DNA of 64,000 nucleotides from Steinernema hermaphroditum (lineage: Eukaryota; Nematoda; Chromadorea; Rhabditida; Steinernematidae), in assembly GCA_030435675.1 (NCBI GenBank), contig CM059621.1:12772001-12836000 (forward strand), read 5' to 3'. Of this stretch, positions 1-11,572 are shown in pieces. The notes under the pieces are model-generated. The model ran no database searches, was not told the origin of the DNA, and saw only the letters and a program-made list of their open reading frames with translations. The position numbers and the translations under genes were made by a program. Position 1 is the first letter of the stretch. Each line of letters opens with the position of its first letter.

Positions 1-56
1 AAGTCATGGAGAAAAAAAGTTTTTTTGAACGTTTTCATTTTTCGATTTTTTTTAGC

Positions 57-486
57 TTAGCATAGCGTAGAGCAACTGTATAAACGAGGGATAGAAAGAT
101 TTCCGGAACAAACGGTGGACATTGTACCGCGCTGGAGAGCAATGTTCATGGCATGTTTTGGTGTATTTTTTGTCATTTCTTGAAAATTACGGCGATTTTC
201 GAGAAACCAATTTCCAAGACTCTTAAAAACTTTTTTTCCTCCGTGACCTGCTCTCTTTAAGAAATATTCCTCTGAATCGTCTCCTTCAGAAGATGAAGGC
301 CAATTTCTTTCTTTCCCAGACCCAGGCGAATGAACGAATTGCGTGTGGTCGGAGCAGTTGTATTTGTTTGTCAGCTGTCTGAACTCACTCGACCAATCAG
401 TCGGAGCCAACTGAACACGACCGATCATCACCGGGCCGTACGGGAAATGGCCGCCGGATGAGGTGACAAAACACAATGCGACGCCA
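57..486 (-). CDS. Possible 3'-terminal exon of an unidentified protein
   Basis: An open frame on the minus strand runs from a good 3' splice site (acceptor AG at 487-488, in the context ACCGTCTCAG) to a stop at 57-59. It gives about 143 residues with a charged, acidic-serine patch (SSSEGDDSEEYF) followed by a basic stretch. No ATG is present near its start, and the first in-frame Met is about 18 residues in, so it would be an internal-to-terminal exon of a gene whose other exons lie further right. I recognise no domain and found no convincing upstream partner exon between 490 and 1350. It could equally be a chance open frame. Confidence 0.25.
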
Positions 487-489
487 CTG

Positions 490-1349
490 AGACGGTGCAG
501 ACAGTGTGTACAGTCTCCAAGTTCTTCTCAAACACTGATTAGCTCATGAGTTGTGAAAATTAGTTATCGTCTACAACGAAAAGGTCTACACGAAAAAACT
601 CCTGAAGAAATTCCACCCTATTCCGAAGTTCCACCCTACTATGACGTTCCACCCTATTCAGAGAAGGTGTAAATGTTTTGACCCTTTTTTTTATCAGTAT
701 GTTTTTCTATGGAAAGAGATTTGTAGGGTCTCTTAATCCGTTTACTAATCTGTAGGAAGGAACCCTGGGCAATTCACCAGTGAAAAACTTCTTGAAAGGG
801 AAGCAGCCAGCAGAGACAGACGTTCCATCATGTACTGCTGCAGATGTGTTCGTTCTCTAATTCGTTGACTGATGGGACATATAAAAACAAGACGTGTCTT
901 CTGTCACCGCAGCGTGTCACCGAACCGTCCATCCGCTCGGTAATCGCCAACCGGTCTCCGACCCGCTTTCGCCGTCTCCTCCCCGCCCACACTTCGCTTC
1001 CAACTACATGCCCCCTAGTCCTCTTCTTTGAGTCTATTATGGCCAGCTTCCGGCTGTTTATTTTCGAGCCCGCTAATCGCTGTCGCCGAGTCGTCGACTT
1101 CGGGGCGTCTCCCGTCGGCACTCTCGGCACTCAAGGACCTTCCTCCAGTCGCTCTCAATTATTGCAACTTGACCACGCGAGGGGGAGTGATTGATTTTCC
1201 GACTACAATTATGAATTCCTCCACAGCCGCTCGGAAGCGGCGAGGTGTGGCCGGTGATGGGTGCCGTCGAAATCGCGCTGATCGCGTTAGTGGAGTGTCG
1301 ATTCCTGTTTTGATAGTTGCAGAACCCTCAGCGATATGTGAGTCCCGCC
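490..1349. other. Intergenic, no supported gene
   Basis: No convincing coding exon was seen. Around 600-660 there is a short imperfect repetition of the phrase 'ttccaccctatt'. Overlapping open frames at 830-1200 occur on both strands with no recognisable protein character. The last bases before 1350 are probably promoter and 5' UTR of the next gene. An ATG followed at once by a stop codon at 1335 could act as a minimal upstream open frame. Confidence 0.4.
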
Positions 1350-2331
1350 ATGGCTCCGAGAAGCAGAAAGCAGGTCGCGCGCATCCCCAACCGATGGGCC
1401 GAGGAGCTCAAGCAGAAGAACGATCCCGAATGGTACTTCTTCTACTGGCACATCGAGGTACCGTAACCCTTCGTTCCTACCTCATTCCCTCCAGATTCTC
1501 TGCCACGTTTTGAACCTCACCAACGCAGGCAACCTCCTCTACCACTATGGTCTTGTCGCTCTGAATGGCCGATTCAGCAACGACCTTTTTGAGGAGCTCA
1601 TCTACGTCTACATGGCGACCTTCACCGTCGGATTCTCTGTGGCGCTCTATCTGCACTCGCCCGAGAAGATCCTCCGCGTTCTCCAGTTTCAGGTCGGGCC
1701 TGGTGGTGACAGCTGCTTTAATAAGTGGCGGTGCTGTCATAATAATGAAAAAGTCGCACTTTCGCTGTTTCAGAGTCTCCTCGGGTGTTTCTGGCTCATC
1801 ACAGCGGTCGAGGCCGTTTACGTCACTTACAACATCGGCTTTACTAAAATTTCGAGGAAAGAATGTAAGAGTGCACCAATACCGATTGAGTGAGAAAATA
1901 TCCCAGCTGTGGTCTCTCGGAAGTCCTTGTTAGCTTCGAAGCTGGGATATTTTCCTCACCAACGACCGGTTCCATACACAAAGTGTTTGGGAAATAAAGT
2001 GACTTTTGAGACGGTCTGCACCAACCTTCAATAGAATCCGAGTAGATCGGGTGCAAAATATTTTTGAGACAGTTTGCGATTTAAGACAGTCTACATTACT
2101 TTTGAAAAATTCTTGTGACAAACCGATGGTATTGTCTCTGTCTACTGTCTGTCTCAAGTCATTTTACTTTCCTTTGCACACCTCCTTGCTACCAATCGAA
2201 CACCCGTTACAGTAACCGACTTTGCGCGTCGAATCGCCATCATCGGGTACCTTTTCCTCACGCGACCCCTCTACGACTGGTACGCCGACTATCTCTGGGA
2301 GTTTCCGAAAACAAGAAGAAAATTTCGATGA
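1350..2331 (+). CDS. Unidentified small multi-pass membrane protein, 171 aa
   Basis: Four exons can be joined in frame: 1350-1457, 1495-1692, 1774-1864 and 2213-2331. All have GT donors and C/TAG acceptors, and the phases match throughout. The product starts MAPRSRKQVARIPNRWAEEL, a basic cytosolic-looking head. Three to four hydrophobic stretches follow, among them LIYVYMATFTVGFSVALYL and a segment beginning GCFWLITAVEAVYV. It ends in a basic tail (FPKTRRKFR). This layout suggests a small integral membrane protein. I do not recognise the family. An AATAAA signal lies about 7 nt after the stop (2338-2343), which supports the 3' end. The third intron is 348 nt, long for this region, so a small extra exon could be missed. 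The ATG at 1350 opens the only frame leading into the membrane segments. Confidence 0.7.
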
Positions 2332-3042
2332 TATTGCAATAAATTTCTATTCTGTTGTTTGTTAGAGGATAAAATAATGAAGGAGAGACTCAAGAGGATC
2401 AACTGCGTATTATACTGTAGAAGAAACCCGTGGGATACGGTAATTTTTGGAACGGGAACAGGTTCCAGGTTACGGTGGATTATTTTCCGCAAAAAGTGAT
2501 TAAAAAACCATCGAACCATCTTCCATGTCTTTGGTCCCACCGCGATTGCTCACTGCTGAACACTGGAACTACGATGTGATGTCGGAGCCAAGTGTGTCGT
2601 GTGACTTTGTATCACAACAAGCGCCAGTGGGGGCTTTGGAGCCGTTAAATTCGTCGCCGGTACATAGCGCTTTTTGCTCCCCTGCTCCGTGTCAGTAGCT
2701 TGTCCCGGACTAACCATCCCCATCTGATTAACACTTCCTACTAGGGTGACCTTCAGTCCGCTCTTGCTGACTAATGTGACTGTCCTCAAGGCTGCGCAGC
2801 CGCGGCCGCTACAGGCCTAAAATCATCGGCATAATGAGATGCGCACTGGAGTTGATCGTACCGGCCGATGAATTTATCGACGTGTGAGTTCTTCTAGGAC
2901 GCCCCTTCGAACGCATCTCATTTTCGTATTTCCTTCCTTCGCACGGCGTTGGTGGTTGTAATGATGCATTTTGTGATAACAGTCGCGGGCTGCAGTATAA
3001 ATTCAACCGCCGGATGTGACCACTTTGCAGAAACCATCTAGC
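2332..3042. other. Intergenic and 5' leader of rack-1
   Basis: No gene was seen. A very short open frame (ATG at 2836, 17 codons) ends at a possible donor (GTGAGT, 2887). Splice-acceptor-like CAG sites follow near 2983 and at 3030. This is best explained as a 5' UTR intron, or a spliced-leader acceptor, of the WD-repeat gene starting at 3043. Confidence 0.45.
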
Positions 3043-4066
3043 ATGGCTGTTCAAATGAAACTCGAGGGAAGCCTCCGCGGCCACGGCGGCTGGGTCACCC
3101 AGATCGCCACCAACCCTCTGAACCCCAAGGTGGTCGTGTCTTCGTCCCGCGACAAGTCCATCATTGTGTGGAACATCGACTCCGATGACTTCACTGCCTC
3201 CAGTGGAATGTCCCTCAACGGACACGCCGGCAGGTCGCTCCACGGACACGGCCACTTCGTCTCCGACGTCGTCCTTTCCTCCGACGGACAGTTCGCCCTC
3301 TCCGGATCGTGGGACAAGACTCTCCGCCTCTGGGACTTGAATACGTAAGCCACAGATCTAAAGAGCTTCTTCTAAGAGCTTCTTTCACTTCAGCGGACGC
3401 ACCACGCGCACCTTCTCCTCCCACACCAACGACGTTCTTTCGGTGGCCTTCTCGGCCGATAACCGCCAGATCGTCTCCGGCTCTCGCGACCGCACCATTA
3501 AGCTCTGGAACACCCTTGCCCAGTGCAAGCACACCATCGTCGACGACTGCCACACCGACTGGGTATCCAGCGTCCGCTTCGCCCCTGCCAACAACCCCAT
3601 CATCGTCTCCGCTGGCTGGGACAAGGTCGTCAAGGTGTGGAACCTCTCCAACTGCCGCCTGAAGACCAACCACCGCGGCCACAGCGGCTACATCAACAAC
3701 CTGACCGTCTCTCCCGATGGCTCCCTCTGCGCCTCGGGCGGAAAAGACGGAAACGCGATGCTTTGGGATCTTAACGACGGAAACCACCTCTACACCCTCC
3801 CCGGCAACGAGATCATCAACGCGCTCACCTTCTCGCCCAACCGATACTGGCTCTGCGCCGCCGCCGGCTCCACCATCAAGATCTGGGATCTGGAGAACAA
3901 GTCCGTCGTCGACGAGCTCAAGATCGACTCCACCACCACCTCCACCCGCGGAAACAAGGCCGGACCCCAGGTCACCAGCCTCTCCTGGTCCACCGATGGA
4001 CAAACCCTGTATGCCGGTTTCACTGACAACGTCATCCGCGTCTGGCGCGTCTTCACTTCCAGCTAA
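3043..4066 (+). CDS. rack-1: RACK1, ribosome-bound seven-bladed WD40 scaffold
   Basis: Two exons, 3043-3344 and 3394-4066, separated by a 49-nt intron, encode 324 residues. This is the usual RACK1 length (about 317-325). Seven WD repeats are visible with their GH and WD ends, for example [59 protein letters not shown] and [15 protein letters not shown]. Several of these runs are nearly invariant in RACK1 from yeast to man. The family binds the head of the 40S ribosomal subunit and recruits protein kinase C and other signalling proteins. An acceptor-like TTTGCAG lies 12 nt before the ATG, consistent with spliced-leader addition. Codon use is strongly biased to C/G-ending codons, as expected for a highly expressed gene. 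The identification is firm. Confidence 0.97.
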
Positions 4067-4770
4067 AACTCGCAAATTCCAAAAACTGGCAATGGCGATG
4101 GCGATTTGTTACTGCCATTGTTTCGTGTTATCTTTGTTGAACAGTAACCCCCGTCATAAAAGTTGTTGTCTTTACTGATAAGGGGCACACAAAATGCTGC
4201 ACATAAACGTAAACCCTCAGTCTGCATCAACAGCCTTACGGGGACAAACAACGCCTCCGACTGAACGTGCATGGCTTTTCCAGTTGTATCGGCTTCCGGC
4301 GCGACTGTCTGTGTCCTAATTTGAAATTGTCTGTCTGGAGTCGAAGCAGACAGCCGAACGTTCTGGAATTTGTCCGTGGCGCCTCCCTAACGCCATGTTT
4401 TCGGTTTCATGTTTTCCGCCGACAAATCGTATGTCGCCAATTTCCATGGTTGTGTGTGGGTCATTGCGTGTTGCCGTTTAGCGAAGTTTGTGTACTTCTT
4501 GGAGGTATCTAATTTCACGTTTTTTCCAGTTATGCTATACAAAGCTGCAGGCCTCCTTCGCGGCTTGACGGGTTAGTTTTTCTGCTAATTTGTAACCATC
4601 CCCTCTTGCGTTCTAAGTTTCTCCAATCGCTGTACTGAAAATTTGTGCTTTCACTCGTTATTTTTAAATCGCTGGCTGCGGGTGTGAGAGTCGTTGGTAG
4701 GGTGAGCGCGCTTGCAGCCGCGTCAATAGTACGTTCGATTGTTATACACGTGGTCACTTCTTTTGGATGG

Positions 4771-4880
4771 TTCTTATTTGCGATTTAGATTGGCGGTTTA
4801 TTTGCCTATTGGTGATCATCGATATCAGCGAATTGCTGGTGTCGTTTTACCTGCGATATCATTGGAGCTAGTGTTTTTGT
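4771..4880 (+). repeat. Direct repeat, copy 1 (about 110 bp)
   Basis: The block begins TTCTTATTTGCGATTTAGAT and ends in AGTGTTTTTGTTT. It recurs at 5216-5327 with about 90% identity by eye, differing by scattered substitutions plus small length differences. It lies in the non-coding DNA upstream of pam-1. No transposon ends are visible. Confidence 0.8.
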
Positions 4881-5215
4881 TTTGGGGAAAAATGTGAAAA
4901 AAAAACCGCTGTTTTACGCCTTTGAGTTGCCGTTATGATAGTCGATGGTTCTTATTTATTCGCGTGTCGCGATAGCGACTCCAAAACTTCTCTTATAGAT
5001 CAAAACAATTGAATCGGTCCATAATGTAGTAGTGCGAAAGCCGCTGCGCATCTTATCGCATCATGCGTGAAGCACGGCAAAATTAAGACGTGAGAGCCCA
5101 GACACACGGCTCGGCCTTCACCAGAACAACATCCAGAGAAAGCGTAAACATTCGATAACCCAACCACAACCAAGGGCGGTCTAGGAAAATAAGACGCCTG
5201 CTCTCTATTCTGTGC

Positions 5216-5327
5216 TTCTTATTTGCGATTTAGATTGGCGCTTTATTTGCCTGTTGGCGATCATCGATATCAGCAAATTGCTGGTGTCGTTTTACCAGTG
5301 ATATCAGTGGTGCCAGTGTTTTTGTTT
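5216..5327 (+). repeat. Direct repeat, copy 2 (about 110 bp)
   Basis: Second copy of the block at 4771-4880, in the same orientation and about 445 bp downstream. Both copies contain CGATCATCGATATCAGC-like cores (GATCATCGATATCAG is identical in both). Local tandem duplication of upstream DNA is the simplest explanation. Confidence 0.8.
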
Positions 5328-5551
5328 GGTCGGTGTCATTGAAAAGAACCACTTCTTTATGTCTTGTCGTTATCGTTATCATAGTGGATGGTCACTTAGG
5401 GAGTCCATACATCGCTTTAGCTGCCGTCCCTCACTGTCCGCTCCGCTATTATCAGTTCCGTCGCACTCACATTTTATTTATACACGCAAAATAAGACTAG
5501 GTTAAACTGAATTTCTGTGTTTCAGGTCATTTCGCTCTCCAAACTGCCAGG

Positions 5552-8500
5552 ATGTCCACTGCCGCTGACAAGTTCCAACGTCTGCCGGAGCTTGCGAAGC
5601 CGTCGCTGTACAACATCATCCTGAAACCTGACTTGCAGAAGTTCACATTTGATGGCGAGGAGACGATTGACCTTGAAATTACGAAGCCCACGGACTTCCT
5701 CAAGCTTCATGCCAGTGAAATGTCGCTGAGCAATGCAAGCATTAAGCTGGCATCCGGTGAAGGTATTTTCGTTGTTATTCCGCCTTTTTTTGTAAGACTT
5801 GAACTGTTTAGCTTTCGAGAATTTACCGATAGAATACGACAAGAAGTGGGCGACGGTCACTGTCAAGCTCCCTAAGGCAGTTGATCAGGTAAAGGCCACG
5901 CTGTCGCTGAAGTTCGTTGGCGAACTCAACGACAAGATGCACGGATTTTATCGGTCGTCATACAAAGATGCAAGTGGTGTCGAGAAGTTCATGGCGTCTA
6001 CTCAGTTTGAGGTATGTGATACAACACAGATACATGTTTATAATTTGAAATGTTTCAGAGCACATACGCTCGACTGTGCTTCCCCTGTTGGGACGAACCA
6101 ATGTACAAGGCGAAGTTCAATATCAGCCTTGAAGTCGACCAGCACCTCACGGCGCTCTCTAACATGAATGTTATCGAAGAAAAGCCAGTTGAGGGCGCGC
6201 AGAGGAAGCTAGTGAAATACGCGACCACGCCCATCATGTCGACTTACCTATTGGCCTTTGCCGTGGGTGAACTTGAGTACATTGAGGTAGGAAAAAGGAG
6301 GGCAAGAACCAAGTTACCTGGAATCATTTAAGGACAAAACGAAGAGCGGATGCGTGATGCGCGTCTACACTGTCCCGGGAAAGAAGGAACTTGGCAAGTT
6401 CGGACTTGACTTGGCCACGAAGGCCATCGACTGGTACAACGACTGGTTTGGCCTTGTGTACCCACTTCCGAAATGTGACCTTATCGCTATTCCAGACTTC
6501 AGCATGGGTAAAAACCAATCCACAAACGTTGTTCATTGTGTTTGTTATAGGTGCAATGGAAAATTGGGGGTTGGTGACGTACCGTGAGGTTGCTCTCCTT
6601 GTGGATCCTGCAAAATCCTCCACACGCCAGAAGTCGCGAGTGGCTCTCGTGATCGCTCATGAGCTGGCTCATCTGTGGTTTGGTGATCTGGTCACTATGG
6701 TTCGTTTATGCAATGTTCTCTTAACTTTGTAACCCTATTCTCATTTAGAAATGGTGGACGGATTTGTGGTTGAAGGAAGGATTTGCTTCCTTCATGGAGT
6801 ACATGTTTGTCGGCAGCAACAACCCTGAGTTCAAAATCTGGCTGCATTTCGTCAATGATGAGTTGGCTGCCGGCTTGTCCCTGGATGCTCTTCGCAGTTC
6901 ACACCCTATTGAAGTCGAAATCGACAACCCCAACGAGCTGGACGAAATCTACGACAGTATCACATACGCCAAGTCGAACTCCATCAACAGAATGCTGTGC
7001 TCATATCTGGGAGAAGAAACGTTCCGTGACGGACTGCGCCGATACTTGAAGAAGTTCCAGTACAGCAACGCCACAACAGTCGACTTGTGGAAGGCACTGG
7101 GCGAAGCGTCTGGACAAGATATCGAGAAGATGATGTCGGGTTGGACCAAGCAGATGGGATTCCCGCTCATCACTGTTACCCAGCGCCAGGAAGGTTCCAA
7201 GAGAATTGTGACAGTGTCGCAGAAGAGGTTCATTGCTGACGGCAGTCAAGATGAAGCCGGTCTCCTCTGGCAAGTACCCATCACAATCTCCACCCAGTCT
7301 GATCCTGAAAAAGTGAAGCACAAGTTCCTTCTAACCAGGAGGGAGGAGGAATTCCACCTGGATGATGTCAAGGATACAGATTACATTAAGGTAAACAGAG
7401 TGATTTGCGACTGGGTTAAAGAGTTCTGGTTTCAGCTGAACGCAGGAACAACCGGATTCTACAGAGTGCAGTACACAGATGATATGCTGAAGGCTATGAT
7501 GCCTGACATCAGTTCCCAGAAAATTCCAGTTGTGGACCGTTTCGGAATCACCAACGACCTGTTTGCTCTTGTCAACGCTGGAAAGGTCAGCGCCACGAAT
7601 TTCTTAATGCTGTTGGAAGCGAGTGTTGCCGAAAACGAGTACGTCGTGTGGGGATCACTGGATGGCGGTGTGTCCGCCATAGCCAATGTTTTGGCTCACC
7701 ACGACGACCAATCAGTTCGCAAGAAGTTCGACCAGTTCATTTGCAAGACTCTGGAGCCGGTTGCCAAGCGCTTGGGATGGGAGGCTGCTGCAGATGAAGG
7801 TATGCCAGCGATACCATGAGCCGGTTGTAAGCAATTTGTTTCAGATTCACAGTTGGCCATGACGAGAGCTTTGGTGATGGGACGCCTCGCCAAGTGCGGA
7901 CATCAAGAAACGATCGACACTGGCCGCAAGCTCTTTGAGGATCACGTCAAGAACAAGACCGAACTGCACCCAGATTTGCGAAACGTCATCTACGGAATTG
8001 TGGGAAGATACAATGGCGAAGAGGGCATTGACCAGCTCAAGAACATATTCACAACGTGCGGGTTCAGCGAAATTGAGCGCAACTGCATTCTTGGCATGGG
8101 TCAGGCGTCCGATGACGCTCTTTTGAGGAAGGTTTTCGATTACGGAATGGAAGGAGTAGGTTGCCATAATCTGATCCGCAAATTAATCCTTTCCTTTACA
8201 GAAGATTCGTTCCCAGGATCTGATGCTGCTTTTTGCCGCAGCTCGTGTGCACAAGACCGGCCAAGACTTTGTCTGGCAGTACTTCAAAAACAACGTGAAG
8301 CAACTGCAGCAGAAATTCGGAGGCGCCAACAGCTCTCTGTTCCAGCACTGCTTCAAGCTGTCAGCGGATTCGCAGTGCAGCGAGAAAATTGCAGTTGATG
8401 TGGAGGTATACGTGAGCACCGATGAATGTACCTAACAACATTCTTTGCAGAGCTTGTTCAAGGACGACGAAGACGTGTCCAAGACCCTTGACCGTCCTAT

Positions 8501-8594
8501 CCGCCAAGTCACCGAAAGTATCCGTCTTAATCAGCAGTTGTTGCAGCAGAACTGTGGAGTCGTTAACGATTGGCTGTGCAGCAAGTGCCAGTAA
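5552..8594 (+). CDS. pam-1: Puromycin-sensitive aminopeptidase, M1 zinc metallopeptidase
   Basis: Ten exons: 5552-5762, 5812-6011, 6059-6286, 6333-6507, 6551-6699, 6749-7390, 7436-7799, 7845-8155, 8202-8405 and 8451-8594. Phases match and the product is 875 residues, close to the usual 880-ish length of this cytosolic family. The diagnostic M1 elements are all present: the exopeptidase motif GAMEN (about residues 272-276), the zinc site [13 protein letters not shown] (H308, H312) and the third ligand Glu in [12 protein letters not shown]. The C-terminal ERAP1-like helical domain follows. The family removes N-terminal residues from peptides in the cytosol; in C. elegans pam-1 acts in meiotic exit and embryonic polarity. 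The 45-nt intron 7391-7435 has no stop and keeps frame if retained. I removed it because the spliced reading ([13 protein letters not shown]) restores the conserved family sequence. Confidence 0.96.
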
Positions 8595-9358
8595 TCGTGT
8601 ACATCAGTCGTTTTTTTATGATTGTTTTGTTTTGTGAGTAAGTAATAAATGTGAATATCCGGTTTCTTCATGGTTGTTTTGATGTTACAAGTTCTTAGGC
8701 TGGTGAGGGTATTTCTATTCAGATGGCGTTTGTTTCTTTTCGTGAACTTGACCACTTTGGTGACAATGAGACTCAACGTCAAAAGCCAGGCGCTCCTCCC
8801 GCGGTGATTCACCCGCCTTGCTCATAAAGGCGCGGCGCTCATGGACAACGGCGCTCTTCTGCAGGCAGACCCTCATTCCTGCTGTGCGAAGGCGAACCGG
8901 TCGGGCCTCAGCGCTAGTTTCCACCTCCTTGGCACTGTTTGCCCTTTGGTTCCGCGCATGTTTGTCTTCGCTACATCGATTGCATTCCGCTCACTTCCGT
9001 TCTCTCGATTGCTGTAGGGGCGAAGCGCCGCTTGTGCGCTATTTGTGAGTCATTTTTTGCCGCTTACCTCTGCGTCACCTATTCAGGTCGCGTTTGATTT
9101 TTCTCTATATTTCGTTCCGCGTTGCATTGTAAATCTGAGGATTAGCGCATCGCTTTTCGCGTTAGACCGTCATTTTAACGCTTGTGATATCACGATCCTG
9201 TCGCAAGACGACAAAGGTTCTCCGCGCTCCGTAGTTATCGATTGGCTGCCGCCATCCATAACTTGTGAAAGCCGACCCACGGATCGCTGTTTTGACTCTT
9301 AGCATTTCAAATTTTTCAGTGGATTAACTTGGTAAACGCGACAAACAGCGATACCAAA
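8595..9358. other. Intergenic, upstream of the VAMP8-like gene
   Basis: No gene was seen. An AATAAA at 8646-8651 probably ends the pam-1 transcript. The open frames at 8715-9302 are short, overlap on both strands and have no protein character. An acceptor-like TTTTTCAG at 9312-9319 precedes the next ATG by about 40 nt. Confidence 0.45.
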
Positions 9359-9836
9359 ATGGACGTCGAAGCGAATGTGCAACAGCCGAACAGAATGGCG
9401 GAGCTCCAGCGCCAAGTGAACGATGTTAAGACGGTAGGCATACTATTAGGTTGTCAGCTCATTATGTGTCATTTTCAGGTTATGTCGACCAATGTCGAGC
9501 GTATCCTGGAACGCGGGGAACGACTCGAAAATCTGGACCACAGAACTGAGCAGCTTTCGCAATCGGTTAGTGATCAGTTCACTGTATTTCGAGTGTAAAC
9601 ACAAACTTGAGTGGGAGGAAAGTGATGCGTGGAAATGGTTTAGTATAACAGTTCTTCAACCAACTCCTTTTCAGGCCGAAAGCTTCAAAACCTCTGCACG
9701 CCGCGTGCAGCGTCACATGTGCCGAAAGAACCTCAAGTGGACGATCATCTGTATCGTGGGTGCGATTCTTCTCATCACCGTGATCATTCTCATTATCCTT
9801 TCTTCGGCTGGAGTCTTCAATGGAAACAACAACTAA
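9359..9836 (+). CDS. vamp-8: VAMP8/endobrevin-like R-SNARE (copy 1, membrane-anchored)
   Basis: Three exons, 9359-9433, 9479-9565 and 9675-9836, encode 107 residues. The layout is that of a brevin. A short head is followed by an R-SNARE heptad region containing STNVERILERGERLENLDHR, with the zero-layer Arg at about residue 37. A basic juxtamembrane stretch (RKNLKW) and a single hydrophobic anchor (TIICIVGAILLITVIILIIL) end at a short lumenal tail. The heptad sequence resembles VAMP8 more than the neuronal synaptobrevins. The protein would sit in endosomal or secretory vesicle membranes and supply the arginine helix of fusion complexes. A near-duplicate with a different C-terminus lies at 15825-16589. 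The first ATG in frame is 9359; the open frame extends further upstream only through a TTG. Confidence 0.88.
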
Positions 9837-10358
9837 TGGGTCTTTCTTCTCGTAGAGGCAAGCGAGTTCTGTTGAAACGTGTCTTTGCTGTGTACACTGA
9901 ACATATTTGAATATACATATTGACTTATAAGAACACTTTCTAATTGTGCCCACCCCTCTCTCTGTGTTAAGTACAATGCATATCGAATTTTAATGAAACG
10001 TTTTATAAAACATCGTGTGCAGTTTGTGTGCAATGTTGAGAGCAACTCGGCTCCGGGACGCCTTCGATCGTTATCTTTCAGTCGTATGACGAATCTGACC
10101 ACGCAACTCCACCTCACCCGAGCCGCCGTCGCGAGTCGCGCTTTGCAGAGTTTTTGCACTCTTTGGTGAGTGCGAAGGCCTGGATGGTGGTCATCAGCCG
10201 ACCTCACGCGCGTCTCCTCCGTTTCACAATCGCGTCGGGCGCATGCGATTTTATACTTTGTAGCTTCTGTCTCGCAGACAGTCTCGTCTCGCGTCCCCGC
10301 GGTCTTGTTTGTCTCTCTGTGTCGGCATTTGATTTGAGTGAATTTTCAGAAGAAGACG
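9837..10358. other. Intergenic, promoter side of transaldolase
   Basis: No gene was seen. The segment from 10040 to 10330 is richer in CpG than its surroundings. The acceptor-like TTTTCAG ending at 10349 lies 9 nt before the next ATG, a typical spliced-leader addition site. Confidence 0.4.
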
Positions 10359-11510
10359 ATGCCGTCCGTGCTGGAGCAACTTAAGAAGGTGACGACGGTT
10401 GTCGCCGACACCGGCGATTTCCAGGGTAAGCCTGCAACTTTATCGTTAGTGTATGGAGTACTAGATTGAACACTTCTCAACCGGTGTACGTAATCTATAT
10501 TCATTCCGTTCATTTCAGCAATCAAGCAGTTCCAGCCAACTGATGCCACCACAAACCCGTCTCTCATCTTGGCTGCGTCCAAGATGGACGCCTACAAGCA
10601 CCTTGTGGATGACGCCGTCGCCTACGCAAAATCCAAAGCGGGTGACAAGTCCCGCGAAGAGCAGATCGCCCTCGCTACCGACAAACTCTTCGTTCTCTTC
10701 GGCAAGGAAATACTTGCCATCATCCCGGGACGTGTCTCCACCGAAGTCGACGCTCGCCTCTCTTTCGACAAGGAAGGCTCCATCGCCAAGGCGCTGTCTT
10801 TGATTGAGCTTTACAAGGAGGAGGGAATCTGCAAGGAGCGCATCCTTATTAAGCTCGCTTCCACTTGGGAGGGAATCCAGGCTGCCAAGTGAGCTTGCAC
10901 TGCTTGGATCGATTGAATGAATGTGTTGCAGAGAACTTGAGTCGAAGCATGGAATTCACTGCAACATGACTCTTCTTTTCAACTTCGAACAAGCCGTTGC
11001 GTGCGCAGAAGCCAACGTAACGTTGATTTCGCCGTTTGTCGGACGCATCTACGACTGGTACTGCAAGCACACCGACAAGAAGTCGTACAACCGCAACGAC
11101 GATCCTGGAGTTCTGGTTAGTCCATGGTCTGCCATCTTCTTCCAATCTGTCTTTCGCTGCAGAGCGTCAAGAGCATCTATAACTACTACAAGAAGTTCGG
11201 ATACAAGACGCAGGTCATGGCGGCGTCTTTCCGCAACACCGAGGAAATCAAAGGTCTCGTTGGCAGTGACCTGCTTACCATCAGCCCGGCGCTCCTCGGC
11301 GAACTCGCCCAGGATGAGGAAGAGGTGCCGGTTGTGCTGACGGTTGGCGGCGCCAAACAGTCGAATGCCGCCAAGATCGAAGCAACCGAAGCATACACGC
11401 GCTTCCAAATGAACGAGGATACGATGTCCACTGACAAGCTCTCCGAGGGAATCCGCAAGTTCGCCGCTGACGCCCGCACCCTGGAGAAGCTCGTCGCGGA
11501 GAAATTTTAA
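10359..11510 (+). CDS. tald-1: Transaldolase (pentose phosphate pathway)
   Basis: Exons 10359-10425, 10519-10888, 10932-11115 and 11163-11510 join in phase to give 322 residues, the normal length for the cytosolic enzyme. It moves a three-carbon dihydroxyacetone unit between sugar phosphates in the non-oxidative pentose phosphate pathway. The sequence shows DATTNPSLI near the N-terminus, the Schiff-base lysine in [11 protein letters not shown] (K134, equivalent to E. coli TalB K132), [20 protein letters not shown], and [15 protein letters not shown]. All of these are class I aldolase-fold transaldolase hallmarks. The gene is convergent with the MARCH-type ligase on the other strand, with only 62 bp between the two stop codons. 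The identification is firm. Confidence 0.97.
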
Positions 11511-11572
11511 GGAGCCACCGTTCCTGGAGGCCCGCATTTGTGATTTTTAAGACGTTTTATATTATAAATATT

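Larger units (their letters stand above)
4067..5551. other. Intergenic region upstream of pam-1 with a duplicated block
   Basis: No coding exon was supported. The stretch holds two copies of a block of about 110 bp (listed separately) and T-rich, low-complexity DNA. An acceptor-like TTTCAG at 5520-5525 lies 26 nt before the pam-1 ATG and is a likely trans-splice or 5' UTR splice site. Confidence 0.5.

Noticed and set aside
3215..4075. Minus-strand open frame of 286 codons
   Set aside because: It is the antisense shadow of the rack-1 coding exon. The strong third-position C/G bias of rack-1 removes stop codons on the other strand.
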